In this document: positions 24,728 through 34,818 of the stretch, piece by piece
How positions within the stretch are numbered: position 1 is the stretch's first letter
Layout of the letters: each line of letters opens with the position of its first letter
Assembly (NCBI GenBank): GCA_017987975.1
Contig: JAGNSQ010000019.1
Span: 1 to 36,708 of the forward strand
Reading direction: 5' to 3'
Source of the DNA: Saprospiraceae bacterium
GTDB taxonomy: Bacteria > Bacteroidota > Bacteroidia > Chitinophagales > Saprospiraceae
Length of the DNA: 36,708 bases
Made by a program: the position numbers and the translations under genes
Notes under the pieces: generated by a model
Seen by the model: the letters and a program-made list of their open reading frames with translations, nothing else
Database searches by the model: none
What the model was told of the DNA's origin: nothing

Positions 24728-27226
24728 TTAAAAATCTATTCTAAATCTTAGATTTACCCTCCTGGAAGTAAGGTTATTGTTGATGGCATATTGGGCATTG
24801 GTAATGGTTTTAATCCAGGTAACAGAAGCTGTGTTGACCACTCCCATGATGTTGAACACCTCCAGGCTAAGCCACGAAGCTTTTGAAAAACTGAGGAAGT
24901 GGTGAGGCTTTTCTTTTCTCTTTTTTTCATCCCAAAGTAACAAAGAAAAACCGATATCAAGACGCTGGTATATTTTGTAGCGGAAAACATTCCTATATAC
25001 TAGATTATCATCTTTGGTGCCAAATGGAAGACCGGTTGCAAAAGAATAAGAGATATTGGCCTTAAAGTTCTTATTAGAGGGCAAATAATCCTGAAAAAAA
25101 ATATTGACTGAAGCAAGTCGATCCGTTGGTCTTGGCACAGTACTGACGGCTACTGCTGAAGTATCCTGAAAGCGCAAGTGCGTGACTCCTTCCAACTTTT
25201 CGCGTGCGGTAAGAAAAGAAAGATTGATCCATGACTCAGCATCCGGTACAAATTCTCCATTGACTCTAAGATCAATGCCCGCTGCATATCCTGATGCATT
25301 ATTTGTACCCGAGTAAGCAATGCGAACGTTATCAACATCATAGGAAACCAGTCGATCAAATTTTTTATAATACATTTCTGCTATCAACCTAAAAGGTTTT
25401 TTACTAATTCTAGACCATGGAAAATCCAGATCGAGGCCGGCAACAAAATGCTGTGCCCGTTGGGCTTTTAAGGCTGTATTGAGTTCTCCTACTGGATTTC
25501 TGAATTCCCGATATTGAGCTGCCTGATGATAAATACCCCAAGCCAGCTTCCAGGAAAGGTTTCTGGGATTGTGTGCAGGGCGCCAGTGCAGACTTACCCT
25601 TGGGCTTACCAGCCATTCATCACCCAGGTCCAAATGACTCACGCGAACACCTGAATTGAGCTTAAAGGTACCTTGTCCTACATTTCGCTCGTGACTGTTG
25701 TGCACATACATTTCAACCTTTTCATTGCGCAATCTATTGGCTGTTTTCAGATATTGAGATAATACAATAGAAGATCCACTGTATGGCAATGAATAACCGG
25801 CTGAATCAATCCGCTCCCATTCGTTTAAGTCATCGTCGTAGGATTCATGCTGGTATTTAACGCCCGCTTCAAGATAATGACTATTGCCTTTTTCACCAAG
25901 ATCAAAACCTGCTCTTAATTCTGTATTGTAAATTTCTGTGTACAGATAGTTGCGGGCAAATCTATGTTGGGTTCCTGTTCCCAATACAGCTACCTCTTCT
26001 CCAAAATTATCAGCACCCAAATTAGATTCTATTTGTGCCAATCGGTAGTAACCAAGAATATCAAAATTTTCCTGTTCCGAGCTGGAATATCGGGAGGCCA
26101 TCCATTTAATAAAATAAGGTCGATCGCGTGTTTCAGGAACAAAATTGAGCGACAAACCTGCGAGTCCGTGAATGAACTTATCTTTTTCAGCCCCTTCATA
26201 GGCAGTGCTGAATCGAAGTGTATTGGTGATCAGTCCCAGCGTTGTGCTTCTGGTAGCAGGGATAAAGTTGAAAATAGCGGCGTTGTAATTAGCCAGAAAA
26301 CCAAGTTGGAGATTTTGATTAAGCTGATAAGTAAGATAGGCCTGAACATCGGCAAAATCGGGCAAGTACTCTCCTTTTACATCGAGTGAGCCTAGCAGGT
26401 ATTTATTTGTTTTATATCTTGCTCCAACCAGGTACCTCAATTTATGATAAGCATTTGGGCCTAATCTTTTACTACCCTCCAAGTGGGCAGAAGCCCCTAG
26501 CAGGCTAGCCGAAACGCTGCTTTTAAATGTATCAGGTCTTTTGTATCGAATATCCAAAACACTCGACATTTTATTGCCGTATCTGGCTTCATATCCGCCA
26601 CTTGAAAAAGTGATGTCCCTGATTAGGTCAATATTGGGAAAACTCAATCCTTCCTGTTGACCCGCCCTGATCAATTGGGGTCTGAATACTTCAAAATCAT
26701 TGATGTAAACCATGTTTTCATCATAGTTGCCCCCTCTAACATTGTATTGTGAGCTAAGTTCTCCCCCACTACCGGAGTTGACGCCCAGCGCAATGGAAGG
26801 CAAAACTGCTTCAAAATTACCCGAGGCTGTTGGCAAGATTTTGAATTCAGAAACAGACTCCCTGACCACACCCGCATCTTCAATTCTGGAAGCAGTGATG
26901 GTAATATCGAGATCGCTTGACTGAGGTTGCAGAATAACAGTTAAGTATCTCTTAGTACCCAGGCTCATGGCAGGTACTTTATATTCGACAGCCTGGTAAC
27001 CCAATCGGTAAAATTTAACAATAAATCCTTCGTTTTCAGGTAGATCAAGCAAAAAATTTCCTAAAGAATCAGAAGTGGTTTGAAACTTCCCTCCTTCCGT
27101 AAAAACCTCTGCAAATTCGATGGGCAACTGTGAGCTACCATCTCTAACTACCCCAAAAAGAGTTGCCTGCGACACCACTATTGTGGATAAAAAAAGGAAG
27201 AAGATTAAAGCTGGAAATCTAAACAA
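24728..27226 (-). CDS. TonB-dependent outer-membrane receptor with carboxypeptidase-like regulatory domain
   Basis: An 832-residue outer-membrane transporter. A signal peptide (residues 1-18) is followed by a carboxypeptidase-regulatory-like beta-sandwich (~20-110, GVVRDGSSQLPIEFAEV and the later SLGNFLLDLPENEGFIVKFYRLGYQ). The plug domain (~110-225) contains YNVRGGNYDENMVYINDFEVF and the RDITFSSGGYEARYGNKMSSVLDI stretch. A ~600-residue 22-strand barrel ends in LRFRIDF with the C-terminal Phe. The start is TTG at 27226: no ATG exists between the rpe stop and the signal peptide. No SusD partner or TonB/ExbBD gene is nearby, so the ligand is unknown. It lies 20 bases downstream of rpe and probably shares its transcript. 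Confidence 0.93.
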   Translation of the reverse strand: MFRFPALIFFLFLSTIVVSQATLFGVVRDGSSQLPIEFAEVFTEGGKFQTTSDSLGNFLLDLPENEGFIVKFYRLGYQAVEYKVPAMSLGTKRYLTVILQPQSSDLDITITASRIEDAGVVRESVSEFKILPTASGNFEAVLPSIALGVNSGSGGELSSQYNVRGGNYDENMVYINDFEVFRPQLIRAGQQEGLSFPNIDLIRDITFSSGGYEARYGNKMSSVLDIRYKRPDTFKSSVSASLLGASAHLEGSKRLGPNAYHKLRYLVGARYKTNKYLLGSLDVKGEYLPDFADVQAYLTYQLNQNLQLGFLANYNAAIFNFIPATRSTTLGLITNTLRFSTAYEGAEKDKFIHGLAGLSLNFVPETRDRPYFIKWMASRYSSSEQENFDILGYYRLAQIESNLGADNFGEEVAVLGTGTQHRFARNYLYTEIYNTELRAGFDLGEKGNSHYLEAGVKYQHESYDDDLNEWERIDSAGYSLPYSGSSIVLSQYLKTANRLRNEKVEMYVHNSHERNVGQGTFKLNSGVRVSHLDLGDEWLVSPRVSLHWRPAHNPRNLSWKLAWGIYHQAAQYREFRNPVGELNTALKAQRAQHFVAGLDLDFPWSRISKKPFRLIAEMYYKKFDRLVSYDVDNVRIAYSGTNNASGYAAGIDLRVNGEFVPDAESWINLSFLTAREKLEGVTHLRFQDTSAVAVSTVPRPTDRLASVNIFFQDYLPSNKNFKANISYSFATGLPFGTKDDNLVYRNVFRYKIYQRLDIGFSLLLWDEKKRKEKPHHFLSFSKASWLSLEVFNIMGVVNTASVTWIKTITNAQYAINNNLTSRRVNLRFRIDF

Positions 27227-27246
27227 AGGAAATAGTTGTAGTATAG

Positions 27247-27924
27247 TTAAAACGTGCGTTGGGCAGAAATATTTTTGAGACTGCTAATGACTCCTTTTGG
27301 GTTCGGATCTTTAAAAACAGCATTTCCTGCCACCAAAACATTGGCCCCTTTTTGCAGCAAACTCTCGGCATTATGAAGACCTACACCACCATCAATTTCA
27401 ATCATAAGGTCAACATTCCTTTCGTCAGCCATTTTTCGCAGGGTTTCTACCTTGTGTAAGACCCTATAAATAAATTTCTGGCCTCCAAAACCAGGGTTTA
27501 CCGACATAAGGCAAACCAAATCAAGTTCCTCCAGCACATCTTCAATGACCAAAACATTGGTGTGTGGATTCAAAGCAACCCCAGCCTTCATACCGGCAGC
27601 TTTGATAGCCTGTATGGTTCTGTGCAGGTGGGTACAGGCTTCCGCGTGGACGGTGAGTACACTGGCTCCACATTTTTTAAAATCATCGATGTATCGATCC
27701 GGGTCAACGATCATGAGATGGACGTCGAGTGGCTTTGTGCATAAACGTGACATAGTTGCCACGATTTCCTGACCGAAACTGATATTAGGTACAAACTTGC
27801 CATCCATGACATCAACGTGTAGCCAATCAGCTTCGGATTCATTGACCATTTGAATTTCTTCACCCAATCTGGAAAAATCGGCAGCCAGCACCGAAGGAGC
27901 AATGATGGAATTTTGTAAAGTCAC
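27247..27924 (-). CDS. rpe: Ribulose-phosphate 3-epimerase
   Basis: A 225-residue TIM-barrel enzyme interconverting ribulose 5-phosphate and xylulose 5-phosphate in the pentose phosphate pathway. Motifs: IIAPSVLAADFSRLGEEI, WLHVDVMDGKFVPNISFG with metal ligands, LDVHLMIVDPDRYI, VALNPHTN, LVCLMSVNPGFGGQKFI, IEIDGGV. I use a GTG start at 27924: there is no ATG, the fold begins five residues later, and a near-consensus -7 box lies upstream. A TTG at 27954 would lie upstream of that box. Its substrate is also the RibB substrate, but the genes are far apart. Confidence 0.95.
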   Translation of the reverse strand: MTLQNSIIAPSVLAADFSRLGEEIQMVNESEADWLHVDVMDGKFVPNISFGQEIVATMSRLCTKPLDVHLMIVDPDRYIDDFKKCGASVLTVHAEACTHLHRTIQAIKAAGMKAGVALNPHTNVLVIEDVLEELDLVCLMSVNPGFGGQKFIYRVLHKVETLRKMADERNVDLMIEIDGGVGLHNAESLLQKGANVLVAGNAVFKDPNPKGVISSLKNISAQRTF

Positions 27925-27940
27925 AGAATAAAATTTTGTG

Positions 27941-27948
27941 TAAAGATA
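27941..27948 (-). promoter_or_regulatory. Near-consensus -7 box (TATCTTTA) for rpe
   Basis: The minus strand reads TATCTTTA, one base off TAnnTTTG, 16 bases before the proposed GTG start at 27924. Confidence 0.4.
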
Positions 27949-28061
27949 ATACAATATTCAGGTTCGAAATAAACATTACCTCGAATTAACTTGCGAGAAA
28001 AAAAATTGGGTGAAAAGTAAAAAAAAGGAACTTAGTTTGGCAATTTTAAAAGCCATGTTGA

Positions 28062-29723
<1,662 letters not shown>

Positions 29724-29724
29724 T

Positions 29725-30261
29725 ATGCAAAAACTGTTGTCGGATGAACTAGGCAGACCTGATTTGGCGTCTCACAAAGAAATTCCGAAATTGCCGGTAG
29801 TAGTAGTTTTGGACAATGTCAGGTCGGCATTAAATGTGGGTTCTTTTTTTCGTACAAGTGATGCTTTTGGAATCTCGGCTCTATATCTATGTGGAATCAC
29901 TGCCATACCACCCCACAAAGAGATACAAAAAACGGCCATTGGTGCAACCGAAAGTGTAGATTGGCACTATTATGATAAAACCACAGAAGCCATTCAACAT
30001 TTAATTCAAAAAGGTTATCATATCATAGGGGTAGAGCACACGGATCAATCTAAATCGCTGGTAAACCTTGAAATGAGCATGACCCAATCTTACGCTCTTG
30101 TTTTTGGAAACGAAGTGGATGGCATTTCAGAAGAAGTAATTGGACATCTGAATGAAGCCGTAGAAATAAAGCAATATGGCACTAAACACTCTTTAAATGT
30201 GGCGGTTTGTGGTGGTATCGTAATCCATGAGTTTTCACGAGTACTGCGAAAGTTCAGTTGA
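29725..30261 (+). CDS. SpoU/TrmH-family RNA 2'-O-methyltransferase
   Basis: A 178-residue SPOUT methyltransferase that methylates a ribose 2'-OH in tRNA or rRNA. The three family motifs are present: motif 1 VVLDNVRSALNVGSFFRTSDAFGI with the catalytic Asn-Arg region; motif 2 ALVFGNEVDGISEEV; and motif 3 EIKQYGTKHSLNVAVCGGIVIHEF. It is a minimal catalytic unit without an N-terminal RNA-binding extension, close in size to TrmL/TrmH-like members. The target nucleotide is unknown. It follows pyrG by one base and is probably in the same transcript. Confidence 0.92.
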   Translation: MQKLLSDELGRPDLASHKEIPKLPVVVVLDNVRSALNVGSFFRTSDAFGISALYLCGITAIPPHKEIQKTAIGATESVDWHYYDKTTEAIQHLIQKGYHIIGVEHTDQSKSLVNLEMSMTQSYALVFGNEVDGISEEVIGHLNEAVEIKQYGTKHSLNVAVCGGIVIHEFSRVLRKFS

Positions 30262-30353
30262 TTTTTGACCACTTAATCCTTTATTAAACAAAACATTAAG
30301 TCCTAAGGTGTACATTAGACGTTTAAAAGCGGATGTGTATGGCACAAATTCAG

Positions 30354-30361
30354 TATTTTTG
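30354..30361 (+). promoter_or_regulatory. Putative -7 box (TATTTTTG) of the 30384-34739 gene group
   Basis: TATTTTTG matches TAnnTTTG and ends 22 bases before the ATG at 30384. No -33 TTTG at the right spacing. Confidence 0.5.
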
Positions 30362-30383
30362 TTGAAAGACTACCGCCAAAGTT

Positions 30384-31160
30384 ATGCATGACGCGTTAAG
30401 GGATAAGATTGAACAACTATTTGAATACAGGGCATTTCATGAACTTTATAGAATGAGTGGTGCATCGACAAGTGACCTAAAAAAGTTTCATGAACAGTTA
30501 GTCGAACTTCAGGCCCGGATATACGATTTGGATGCCTATTTGGAATCTGTTTGGATCTTGCAGGAAAAACAATTGGATGGGTACTGGAAAAAAATTTATT
30601 TGACTTTAGAAAAACTGGGCATAACCCCAGATAAGCATCGAGACTACACCAGTCAGATCCATCAATACCAAAAACATGAAGCCGATTTGAGAGACAATCT
30701 CTTACCTACCCGTCTGTCCATGGAATATTTTTATTTTTATAAAAGTTGTGATGTCAAGCTTCAACGCAGGCTTTTGTTGGAACATTTTCCTGTTTTAAAA
30801 CAATTGTTTACTTTGGCAGACTGGCGTTATTTTGACTTGGTAACCGAAGTAAATGATGATGCAACGGATCTGGAGGAAGACCTTAGCACCATCAATGGCA
30901 ACAGACTTTTAATTTCTTTTTACACGAAAGGGCTGACTGAAACAAAACAAAATTTTGAAGATTTCTTAAAGGCTACCCAGCAAAAATCAAAAGTTAGATT
31001 CGATAACAGAAACGTTTCTACCTTCCACAAAAATATACATTACCGAACCGTGGAACAGATTAATGCCACCTTGGCTATAATCCAAAATCCACCCAAAGCA
31101 ATTCTTCACAAAAGAGAATTGTCATTACAAAACTTCTTAAATTTGGATATCAGGGCATGA
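30384..31160 (+). CDS. Protein of unknown function, partner of the TPR-AAA protein
   Basis: A 258-residue, probably cytoplasmic protein with no signal peptide and no membrane helix. It is largely alpha-helical, with long amphipathic stretches at residues ~1-130 (KKFHEQLVELQARIYDLDAYLESVWILQEK and others) that could form coiled coils, and a mixed region around ~165-200 (NGNRLLISFYTKGL). It has few Cys and no recognisable catalytic motif. I do not recognise the family. Its last four bases overlap the start of the TPR-AAA gene (ATGA), which strongly suggests translational coupling and perhaps a complex in roughly equal amounts. A -7 box upstream marks it as the first gene of the group. Confidence 0.75.
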   Translation: MHDALRDKIEQLFEYRAFHELYRMSGASTSDLKKFHEQLVELQARIYDLDAYLESVWILQEKQLDGYWKKIYLTLEKLGITPDKHRDYTSQIHQYQKHEADLRDNLLPTRLSMEYFYFYKSCDVKLQRRLLLEHFPVLKQLFTLADWRYFDLVTEVNDDATDLEEDLSTINGNRLLISFYTKGLTETKQNFEDFLKATQQKSKVRFDNRNVSTFHKNIHYRTVEQINATLAIIQNPPKAILHKRELSLQNFLNLDIRA

Positions 31161-32545
31161 ACAAAAATGATTTAAGAATACTCAAAGAGGCCATCAATCG
31201 TGCGCCGGACAACATAGCATTGAGACTTTCATATGCGCTAAAACTTTTTAAGATCAAAGAATATGATGAAAGCGAGAAGAACTATCATCATGTTTTAAAA
31301 CTGGATCCAGAAAATATCAAGGCAAAACAAGGTCTGATTGAACTATATTTTGCCAAGGGTAATTATTCAGCTGTGATTGTTATTGCAGAGGAGCTTTCAG
31401 CCCGCAACCTTACCAGTGAAAAAATATTGGAGCTCCAGGTTAAATCATTGTTAAGGCAGAATTCTTTAAAAGAAGCTCAGGAGTTGTACAATAAAATTTT
31501 GGAGCGCAATCCTTTTTATTTTGATGAAGAACTAGATTCAGTGCTCAATGATCAGGAAGAGTATTTTGATGACTCGAGAGAAGGAGAAGGAGGATTTGGT
31601 GATAAAGATGAGTTTGATCCATTTGATGAGTATTCTCCAATGGAAATGCCTGATTTCATAACCAACCCGGAACAGATGTTTCTGCCCAAGATCGAACCCG
31701 GTTTTGGAGCAATGACCGGGCAGGACTATTTAAAAAATGAACTTCAGGAAATGTACATTCATATGGATTTGGATGGTGAAACCCTATCCAGATTTGGGCT
31801 CGAGCCTTCCGGTTCGATTTTGTTATATGGTCCTCCCGGGTGTGGTAAATCATTTTCTATCAGCCTGCTACCTTATGAATTGGACATAGATGTCATTCCA
31901 TTTGACTGGAACAGAATCAGCAATAATCAAAGTATAAGCCGCGAGTTTATCATTCCTTTCTATTTCAACATGGCCAGGCTGCATATGCCTGCCACCATTT
32001 TTATTGATCAGGTTGACCAATTATTGGGTAACGGAGCAGAAGACCTGCAAAACACCTATTTGCACCAGCTGCTGATTGAGGTGGATGCTATGTTTCGTTA
32101 CAATCAAAATATAATTCTTATAGCAGCCACCAACGCTATTTGGAATATTAATCCTGCATTGCTCAGGTATGGTCGTTTTAATTCATCACTTTTTGTGTAT
32201 CCTCCAGATGAAAATGACAGACAAGCTTATATAAAAGGAAAAATTGAAAAATTCAATATAAAAACCGGAAATATTGAGGAATGGGTTGAAAAGACACATT
32301 TGTTTTCATTCTCTGATCTGGATCGTTGGTTTAATTTAGGAATTAAGAAACACCTGGCTGCCCATTTCTACAAATCTGAGACTGCCATTCCCAACCTGAC
32401 AAAAGCTGGATTGGATCAAGCCTTAGGGCAATGCAAGCCAAGCACCCTGTTTTGGTTTGACCGGGTATTGAGCAGCAACAATGAAAGTTTTAAAATGACA
32501 GAGATGTACCAGGTGGTGCATGATTTTGTTGCCAAACAAAAATAA
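31157..32545 (+). CDS. TPR-AAA ATPase-like protein with Walker B Glu-to-Gln substitution
   Basis: A 462-residue protein in three parts. Residues ~1-120 are TPR units (RLSYALKLFKIKEYDESEKNYHHVLKLDPEN and two more). Residues ~122-165 form a very acidic linker rich in Asp, Glu and Gly. Residues ~185-440 are an AAA module of the Cdc48/FtsH class. Walker A is GPPGCGKS (225-232). Sensor 1 is AATNAIWN. The arginine-finger pair is Arg337 and Arg340 in LLRYGRFN. The Walker B reads IFIDQVD, with Gln285 (codon CAG, 32009-32011) in place of the catalytic Glu; the usual pore-loop and Gly-Glu-Ser region is also diverged. It should bind ATP but hydrolyse it slowly or not at all unless a partner helps. Function unknown. 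Confidence 0.85.
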   Translation: MNKNDLRILKEAINRAPDNIALRLSYALKLFKIKEYDESEKNYHHVLKLDPENIKAKQGLIELYFAKGNYSAVIVIAEELSARNLTSEKILELQVKSLLRQNSLKEAQELYNKILERNPFYFDEELDSVLNDQEEYFDDSREGEGGFGDKDEFDPFDEYSPMEMPDFITNPEQMFLPKIEPGFGAMTGQDYLKNELQEMYIHMDLDGETLSRFGLEPSGSILLYGPPGCGKSFSISLLPYELDIDVIPFDWNRISNNQSISREFIIPFYFNMARLHMPATIFIDQVDQLLGNGAEDLQNTYLHQLLIEVDAMFRYNQNIILIAATNAIWNINPALLRYGRFNSSLFVYPPDENDRQAYIKGKIEKFNIKTGNIEEWVEKTHLFSFSDLDRWFNLGIKKHLAAHFYKSETAIPNLTKAGLDQALGQCKPSTLFWFDRVLSSNNESFKMTEMYQVVHDFVAKQK

Positions 32546-32559
32546 ACACACCATTCCGA

Positions 32560-33897
32560 ATGCGATTAGGCACGAGTTACGGTCAGATTTTCAGATTGTC
32601 ATTACCCATTATGATGGGAAGTGCCGCTCAAAACATCATCGTCTTGTCAGACAATGTTTTTTTGTATCATTTTGATCACATTCAATTTGCAGCGGTAGGT
32701 GTAATAGGTGCCTTCTATTTGGTCCTGGCTTCTATTGGTTATGGTTTTTCTCGAGGCGGCCAGATTTTTATAGCTCGTAAATACGGAGAAAAAGACATGA
32801 AAAGCCTGGGCATGTATTTTCAGGCTTTAGTTTTGTTTGAAGCTGTACTTGCAGTCTCAATTTTTAGTTTTATCCATTTATTTGGCTACGATTTTTTAAA
32901 ATTACTCATATCCTCAACAGAAATATTGGACTACTGTTATGAGTATCTCTATTATCGAAGTTATGGTGTGTTTTTCAGCTACCTTGGTGTTGCTCTTATT
33001 GCTTTATACACGGGGATAGCACAACCCAAAATCATTTTATTTGACACCCTTGTACTTACTATTTCCAACATTGTTTTGAACTATGTTTTTGTATTTGGCA
33101 AGTGGGGTGCGCCCGCCATGGGTATAGGCGGTTCGGCCTTAGCCAGTACCTTGTCGGAAGTAATTGCCTTTATGGTTTTTATAGCTTACATTGTTTACAA
33201 ACGCGCATACAAAACTTATCATCTTCTTGATTTTACATCGATCAATCTGAGGAGAATTTATGAGTGTTTTAGTATCTCGTTTCCCATTGTTATACAATCT
33301 GCACTAGGATTAGGGTCCTATTTTCTGTTTTTTACGTTTATTGAGAACAACAGTGCAAAAGACCTTGAAATTTCAAATTTAATTCGAAACATTTACCTTA
33401 TCCTATCGATTCCTGCCTGGGGTTATTCTGCAGGAATCAATACCATGGTAAGTAATTTTATTGGAACCAAAAAAAGACAAGCAGTCTTTCCATTGATCCG
33501 AAAAACAGCTTGGTTGAGTTTTCTTACTACATCTGCTATTACCTTACCCATCTTACTTTTTCCTGAATTCTTTTTATACCCTTTGTTTGGCAGTTCAGAA
33601 AACCAATTGGTATCAGAGAGCAAGGCCATCCTATGGATTCTTTTTCCAATTCTGGGAATTTTTAGTTTTGGGTCCATTTTTATTAACGGACTTACCGGAA
33701 CCGGGCACACCAAAACAGCCCTTTGGATTCAGACTTTGTTCACCATTGTCTATACCATTTATAGTATAATGGTGATCAAATTTTTGAAGTTAAATCTGTA
33801 CTTTGCCTGGTCGGCTGAAATTATTTACTGGCTGGGTATAATGATATTTGTAATCATATATTTAAAAACCAATAAGTGGCATGAGAAAAAATTCTAA
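32560..33897 (+). CDS. MATE-family multidrug/toxin efflux transporter
   Basis: A 445-residue inner-membrane protein with about 12 transmembrane helices in two repeated six-helix halves. MATE signatures include LPIMMGSAAQNIIVLSDNVFL at the start, RGGQIFIARKYGEKD after helix 2, and NYVFVFGKWGAPAMGIGGSALASTLSE around helix 6. These transporters export cationic drugs or metabolites using Na+ or H+ gradients; the substrate here is unknown. It begins 14 bases after the TPR-AAA gene and ends 2 bases before the CvfB-like gene, so it is very likely in the same operon, although a functional link to the AAA protein is not evident. Confidence 0.93.
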   Translation: MRLGTSYGQIFRLSLPIMMGSAAQNIIVLSDNVFLYHFDHIQFAAVGVIGAFYLVLASIGYGFSRGGQIFIARKYGEKDMKSLGMYFQALVLFEAVLAVSIFSFIHLFGYDFLKLLISSTEILDYCYEYLYYRSYGVFFSYLGVALIALYTGIAQPKIILFDTLVLTISNIVLNYVFVFGKWGAPAMGIGGSALASTLSEVIAFMVFIAYIVYKRAYKTYHLLDFTSINLRRIYECFSISFPIVIQSALGLGSYFLFFTFIENNSAKDLEISNLIRNIYLILSIPAWGYSAGINTMVSNFIGTKKRQAVFPLIRKTAWLSFLTTSAITLPILLFPEFFLYPLFGSSENQLVSESKAILWILFPILGIFSFGSIFINGLTGTGHTKTALWIQTLFTIVYTIYSIMVIKFLKLNLYFAWSAEIIYWLGIMIFVIIYLKTNKWHEKKF

Positions 33898-33899
33898 CA

Positions 33900-34739
33900 A
33901 TGCTTGAAATAGGAAGATACAACACCCTCACCGTGCTTAGAAAAGTGGATTTTGGGTATTACTTAGATGGGCTGGATTATGGTGATATATTAATGCCTGC
34001 CAAATATGCTGCTGCAGAATTGCAAGCCTGCGACAAGGTGGATGTTTTTATTTACTTGGACAGCTCAGAAAAACTCATCGCCACAACAGAAATACCGCTT
34101 GCCCAAACCGGCGAGTTTGGATTTTTAAAAGTAATGAAGGTAAATGAATTTGGAGCCTTTCTTGATTGGGGCATTACCAAACAGCTTTTTGTGCCCTTTG
34201 CAGAACAAAAGGTGAAGATGGAGGAAGGTAAGTCTTATTTAACATACATCTTCATAGACCCTGTTACTGAAAGAATAACCGGCAGTTCTAAAATCTTCAG
34301 ATTTGTAGACCAGGTTCCTCCCCTTATTAAAGAAAACACCCTGTATGAAGGTATCGTTTGGCAGAAAACAGACCTTGGCTATAAAATCATCATAAACCAC
34401 AACAACAGTGGCCTGCTCTTTCACAATGAAGTATTCAAAGCCCTGCACCAGGGAGATAAAATTAATGTGTATGTAAAAAACATCCGTCCAGATGGTAAAA
34501 TTGATCTGACTCTCACCAGCAATGCGCTCGAAAAATCGGATGAAGTTTCTCAAATCATCCTCCAAAAACTCCGCGATAACAAAGGATTTCTACCCTTGGG
34601 AGATCACTCAGAACCTGAAATGGTCATGAGTACTCTTAATATGAGTAAAAAGAACTTCAAGAAAGGGATTGGAAAATTGTATAAAGATAGATTGATTTCT
34701 ATTGAAGAAAATGGCATTTACCTGGTGACGGAAGACTAA
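33900..34739 (+). CDS. cvfB: CvfB/YitL-like S1 RNA-binding protein
   Basis: A 279-residue protein of the CvfB family, made of consecutive S1-like OB folds and a C-terminal winged helix. The first S1-like unit is IGRYNTLTVLRKVDFGYYLDGLDYGDILMP. A second follows at ~70-140 (GFLKVMKVNEFGAFLDWGITKQLFVPF) and a third at ~150-215 (LYEGIVWQKTDLGYKIIIN, DKINVYVKNIRPDGKIDLTL). The winged helix is at ~225-279 (MSKKNFKKGIGKLYKDRLISI). CvfB affects virulence-factor expression in Staphylococcus and binds RNA; its role in Bacteroidota is not known to me. It is the last gene before a strong bidirectional terminator. Confidence 0.92.
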   Translation: MLEIGRYNTLTVLRKVDFGYYLDGLDYGDILMPAKYAAAELQACDKVDVFIYLDSSEKLIATTEIPLAQTGEFGFLKVMKVNEFGAFLDWGITKQLFVPFAEQKVKMEEGKSYLTYIFIDPVTERITGSSKIFRFVDQVPPLIKENTLYEGIVWQKTDLGYKIIINHNNSGLLFHNEVFKALHQGDKINVYVKNIRPDGKIDLTLTSNALEKSDEVSQIILQKLRDNKGFLPLGDHSEPEMVMSTLNMSKKNFKKGIGKLYKDRLISIEENGIYLVTED

Positions 34740-34772
34740 TCTACAAATTCGATTTGTTGTTACTAAAAATAA

Positions 34773-34798
34773 AAAAGGGGTTCAATTGAACCCCTTTT
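34773..34798. terminator. Bidirectional terminator between cvfB and the convergent surface-protein gene
   Basis: A perfect palindrome AAAAGGGGTTC...GAACCCCTTTT (34773-34798) is flanked by an A-rich stretch on the left, so it carries a T-run on both strands. It lies 33 bases after the cvfB stop and 20 bases after the minus-strand gene stop at 34819. Confidence 0.9.
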
Positions 34799-34818
34799 CA
34801 TTATATTTAAATAGGTGC

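Noticed and set aside
25964..26389. 141-codon plus-strand open frame
   Set aside because: It lies fully antisense to the TonB-dependent receptor barrel, has no recognisable motif, and the receptor frame is unambiguous.
27925..27954. TTG start for rpe at 27954
   Set aside because: It is upstream of the likely -7 box at 27941-27948 and adds residues not found in the epimerase family; GTG at 27924 fits better.
31157..32545. Assignment of the TPR-AAA protein as EccA of a type VII secretion system
   Set aside because: Only the TPR-then-AAA order is shared; no EccB/C/D, WXG100 or mycosin genes are nearby and the AAA module reads as the Cdc48/FtsH class.
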